Source of the DNA: Halorubrum salinarum
Lineage (GTDB): Archaea; Halobacteriota; Halobacteria; Halobacteriales; Haloferacaceae
Assembly (NCBI RefSeq): GCF_013267195.1
Contig: NZ_CP053941.1
Location: 2,666,001 to 2,730,000 of the forward strand
Direction of reading: 5' to 3'
Length of the DNA stretch: 64,000 nt
Of this stretch, positions 62,933 to 64,000 are shown one piece after another (the first letter of the stretch is position 1; every line of letters starts with the position of its first letter). The translations under genes were made by a program, and so were the position numbers. The notes under the pieces are model-generated. The model worked only from the letters and a program-made list of their open reading frames with translations. It was not told the origin of the DNA and made no database searches.

Positions 62933-63715
62933 TTACTCCTCGTCGCTCTCCGCGTCGTCGTCCGCCTCGTCCTCGTCCTCGTCGGTCGCGAGGAGGTCTC
63001 GCTCGTCGAGGATCCCCTCGACCTCGTCCGCGGGTAGCTCGCCGTACTGCGGGTTGTCGACGGTGATCGTCGCGACGCCGACGCCGTCGGGCTCCAGTTC
63101 ACCGTCGTTCGACTGCGCGAGGGTGTCGAGCGCGAGCCCGACCGCCTCGTCCGTCGAGATGCCCTCCTCGTACTCCGCTTCGAGGTAGTCGCGGAGGTCG
63201 TTGCGGTCCGAGCCGATCGACAGCGCCTGCCACTCGTAGGGGGTGCCCGAGGGGTCGGTCTCGAAGAGGCGCGGCTCGCCGTCCTCGATGCCGCCGACGA
63301 TGAGCGCGACGCCGAACGGGCGCGCGCCGCCGACCTGCGTGTACTGCTGAATGTGGTCGGTGATGTTCTTCGTCAGCGTCTCGATGCCGACGGGCTCGCC
63401 GTAGCGGAGCTGGTTGATCTGCGCCTGCCGCCGCGCGAAGTCGATGAGCTGGCGCGCGTCGGCGACGTGGCCGGCGCTCGCGACGCCGACGTGGTCATCG
63501 GCCTTGTGGAGCTTCTCGATGCTCTCCGGCTCCATGAGGGGGGAGCGGGCGCGCTTGTCGGCCGCGAGGACGACGCCGTCCTCGGCGCGGACGCCGACGC
63601 TCGCCGTCCCTCGCTTCACCGCCTCCCGGGCGTACTCGACCTGGTAGAGTCGGCCGTCCGGAGAGAAGATTGTGATGCCGCGGTCGTACGCCTGCTGTTG
63701 GGATTGGCCCTGCAT
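62933..63715 (-). CDS. psmA: 20S proteasome alpha subunit
   Basis: A 260-residue alpha-type subunit of the archaeal 20S proteasome. The N-terminal YDRGITIFSPDGRLYQVEYA is the alpha-ring signature (gate region), followed by the alpha/beta sandwich motifs KRGTASVGVRAEDGVVLAADKR (split) and GARPFGVALIVGGI. It lacks an N-terminal catalytic Thr, as expected for alpha subunits. The C-terminal tail is strongly acidic (DEDEDEADDDAESDEE). It follows rnp2 with a 4-base gap (TGATATCATG), matching the archaeal exosome/proteasome superoperon order. Confidence 0.95.
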   Translation of the reverse strand: MQGQSQQQAYDRGITIFSPDGRLYQVEYAREAVKRGTASVGVRAEDGVVLAADKRARSPLMEPESIEKLHKADDHVGVASAGHVADARQLIDFARRQAQINQLRYGEPVGIETLTKNITDHIQQYTQVGGARPFGVALIVGGIEDGEPRLFETDPSGTPYEWQALSIGSDRNDLRDYLEAEYEEGISTDEAVGLALDTLAQSNDGELEPDGVGVATITVDNPQYGELPADEVEGILDERDLLATDEDEDEADDDAESDEE

Positions 63716-63719
63716 GATA

Positions 63720-64000
63720 TCACTCGGTGTCGAACGTCGTCGCGCCGACGCGACCCGACTCGGTCCGCACGTCGCACGCGTCTCCGCGCACGGTCGCGGT
63801 CCGCTCGGCGCCCTCGAACGCGACGTCTCGCTGTGTCGAACTGGCGGTCGCGCGACCCATATATCTTTCTTCACAGGCACGCACCGTCCCCGAAATCCCC
63901 CTGACGAGGATCCCGACCGGCTCGCCGTCGACCTCGCTCACGCAGGCTATCGCGGCGCGAGCGTCGTCGACGTGGCCGTGTCTGACGCGGACGACGGCCT
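63720..64000 (-). CDS. rnp2: RNase P protein component 2 (Pop5 family), C-terminal part
   Basis: The last 93 codons of a gene that continues past the right edge. The visible part matches the Pop5/Rnp2 C-terminal half: VVRVRHGHVDDARAAIACV, then a Gly/Val turn GEPVGILVRGISGTVRACEERYM, and a short acidic tail. Pop5 is a core protein of archaeal RNase P that matures tRNA 5' ends. Gene order rnp2-psmA is conserved in archaea, which supports the call. An internal GTG at 63941 should not be taken as the start, as the homology begins upstream of it. Confidence 0.8.
   Translation of the reverse strand, partial: AVVRVRHGHVDDARAAIACVSEVDGEPVGILVRGISGTVRACEERYMGRATASSTQRDVAFEGAERTATVRGDACDVRTESGRVGATTFDTE

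Noticed and set aside
63720-63941. Independent 73-codon gene starting at the GTG at 63941
   Set aside because: The Pop5-like sequence continues in frame to the right edge, so this is the C-terminal part of rnp2.

Overview
The window is GC-rich archaeal chromosome from a halophilic member of the Halobacteria; gene content and style suggest Halorubrum or a close relative, but the genus is only an inference. The evidence is the strongly acidic proteome (Asp/Glu-rich linkers and tails), TATA-like boxes about 25-32 bases upstream of start codons (mostly leaderless transcripts), and archaeal information-processing genes: transcription factor S, the FttA/aCPSF1 termination nuclease, the 20S proteasome alpha subunit and an RNase P protein. 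Haloarchaeal-type twin-arginine lipoproteins, a TatA protein and methenyl-tetrahydromethanopterin cyclohydrolase agree with this. I saw no rRNA genes, CRISPR arrays, insertion sequences or prophage. There is one tRNA gene.

Layout. At 1-4.2 kb an ABC sugar-uptake unit (permease fragment and Tat lipoprotein binding protein) diverges from a formylglycine-type sulfatase that is followed by a TrmB-type regulator; together they look like uptake and desulfation of a sulfated carbohydrate. At 4.3-6.7 kb lie a DUF1028 Ntn-hydrolase-like protein, a BolA protein, a half-size EamA transporter and a membrane protein. At 6.9-10.9 kb are the TCA-cycle genes fumC and sucCD with an ACT-domain protein between them. 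At 11-16.6 kb are a receiver/GAF/PAS/GAF histidine kinase, a winged-helix protein, a tRNA methylthiotransferase and a membrane histidine kinase. At 16.7-22.4 kb are an acyl-CoA synthetase whose 3' end is tandemly triplicated, a haloarchaeal hypothetical, an eIF2B-like protein lacking the isomerase catalytic residues, and an alpha/beta hydrolase without a normal start codon. A 400-base non-coding block full of inverted repeats (22.4-22.8 kb) precedes mch.

At 24.4-31.8 kb are a duplicated PhoU/TrkA-C protein, an NTF2-like protein, an iron-ADH homologue with lost metal ligands, and the gyrB-gyrA operon. At 31.8-37.7 kb are lipoproteins, an acetyl-CoA-synthetase-like enzyme, a peroxiredoxin, tatA, tRNA-Arg(CCU) with a run of palindromes at its 3' side, a MazG-like pyrophosphohydrolase and a DUF1405 membrane protein.

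The most distinctive locus is at 37.8-49.1 kb: a type IV pilus-like system with a 1321-residue secretion ATPase, a 678-residue double-T2SF membrane platform, and six different pilin-like proteins that share an Arg-Gly/Ala followed by Gln/Val site before one N-terminal hydrophobic helix. Five pilin genes follow the ATPase and platform on the same strand with overlaps or short gaps; the sixth, a 607-residue beta-rich protein, converges on them. It is the best candidate for an incompletely described surface structure.

The rest holds alaX, tfs, mgsA, a heme-copper-oxidase-like membrane protein, a hydantoinase/oxoprolinase pair (hyuAB) behind a possible 22-codon upstream ORF, an amino-acid permease, fttA, a short-chain dehydrogenase, and the rnp2-psmA pair running off the right edge.
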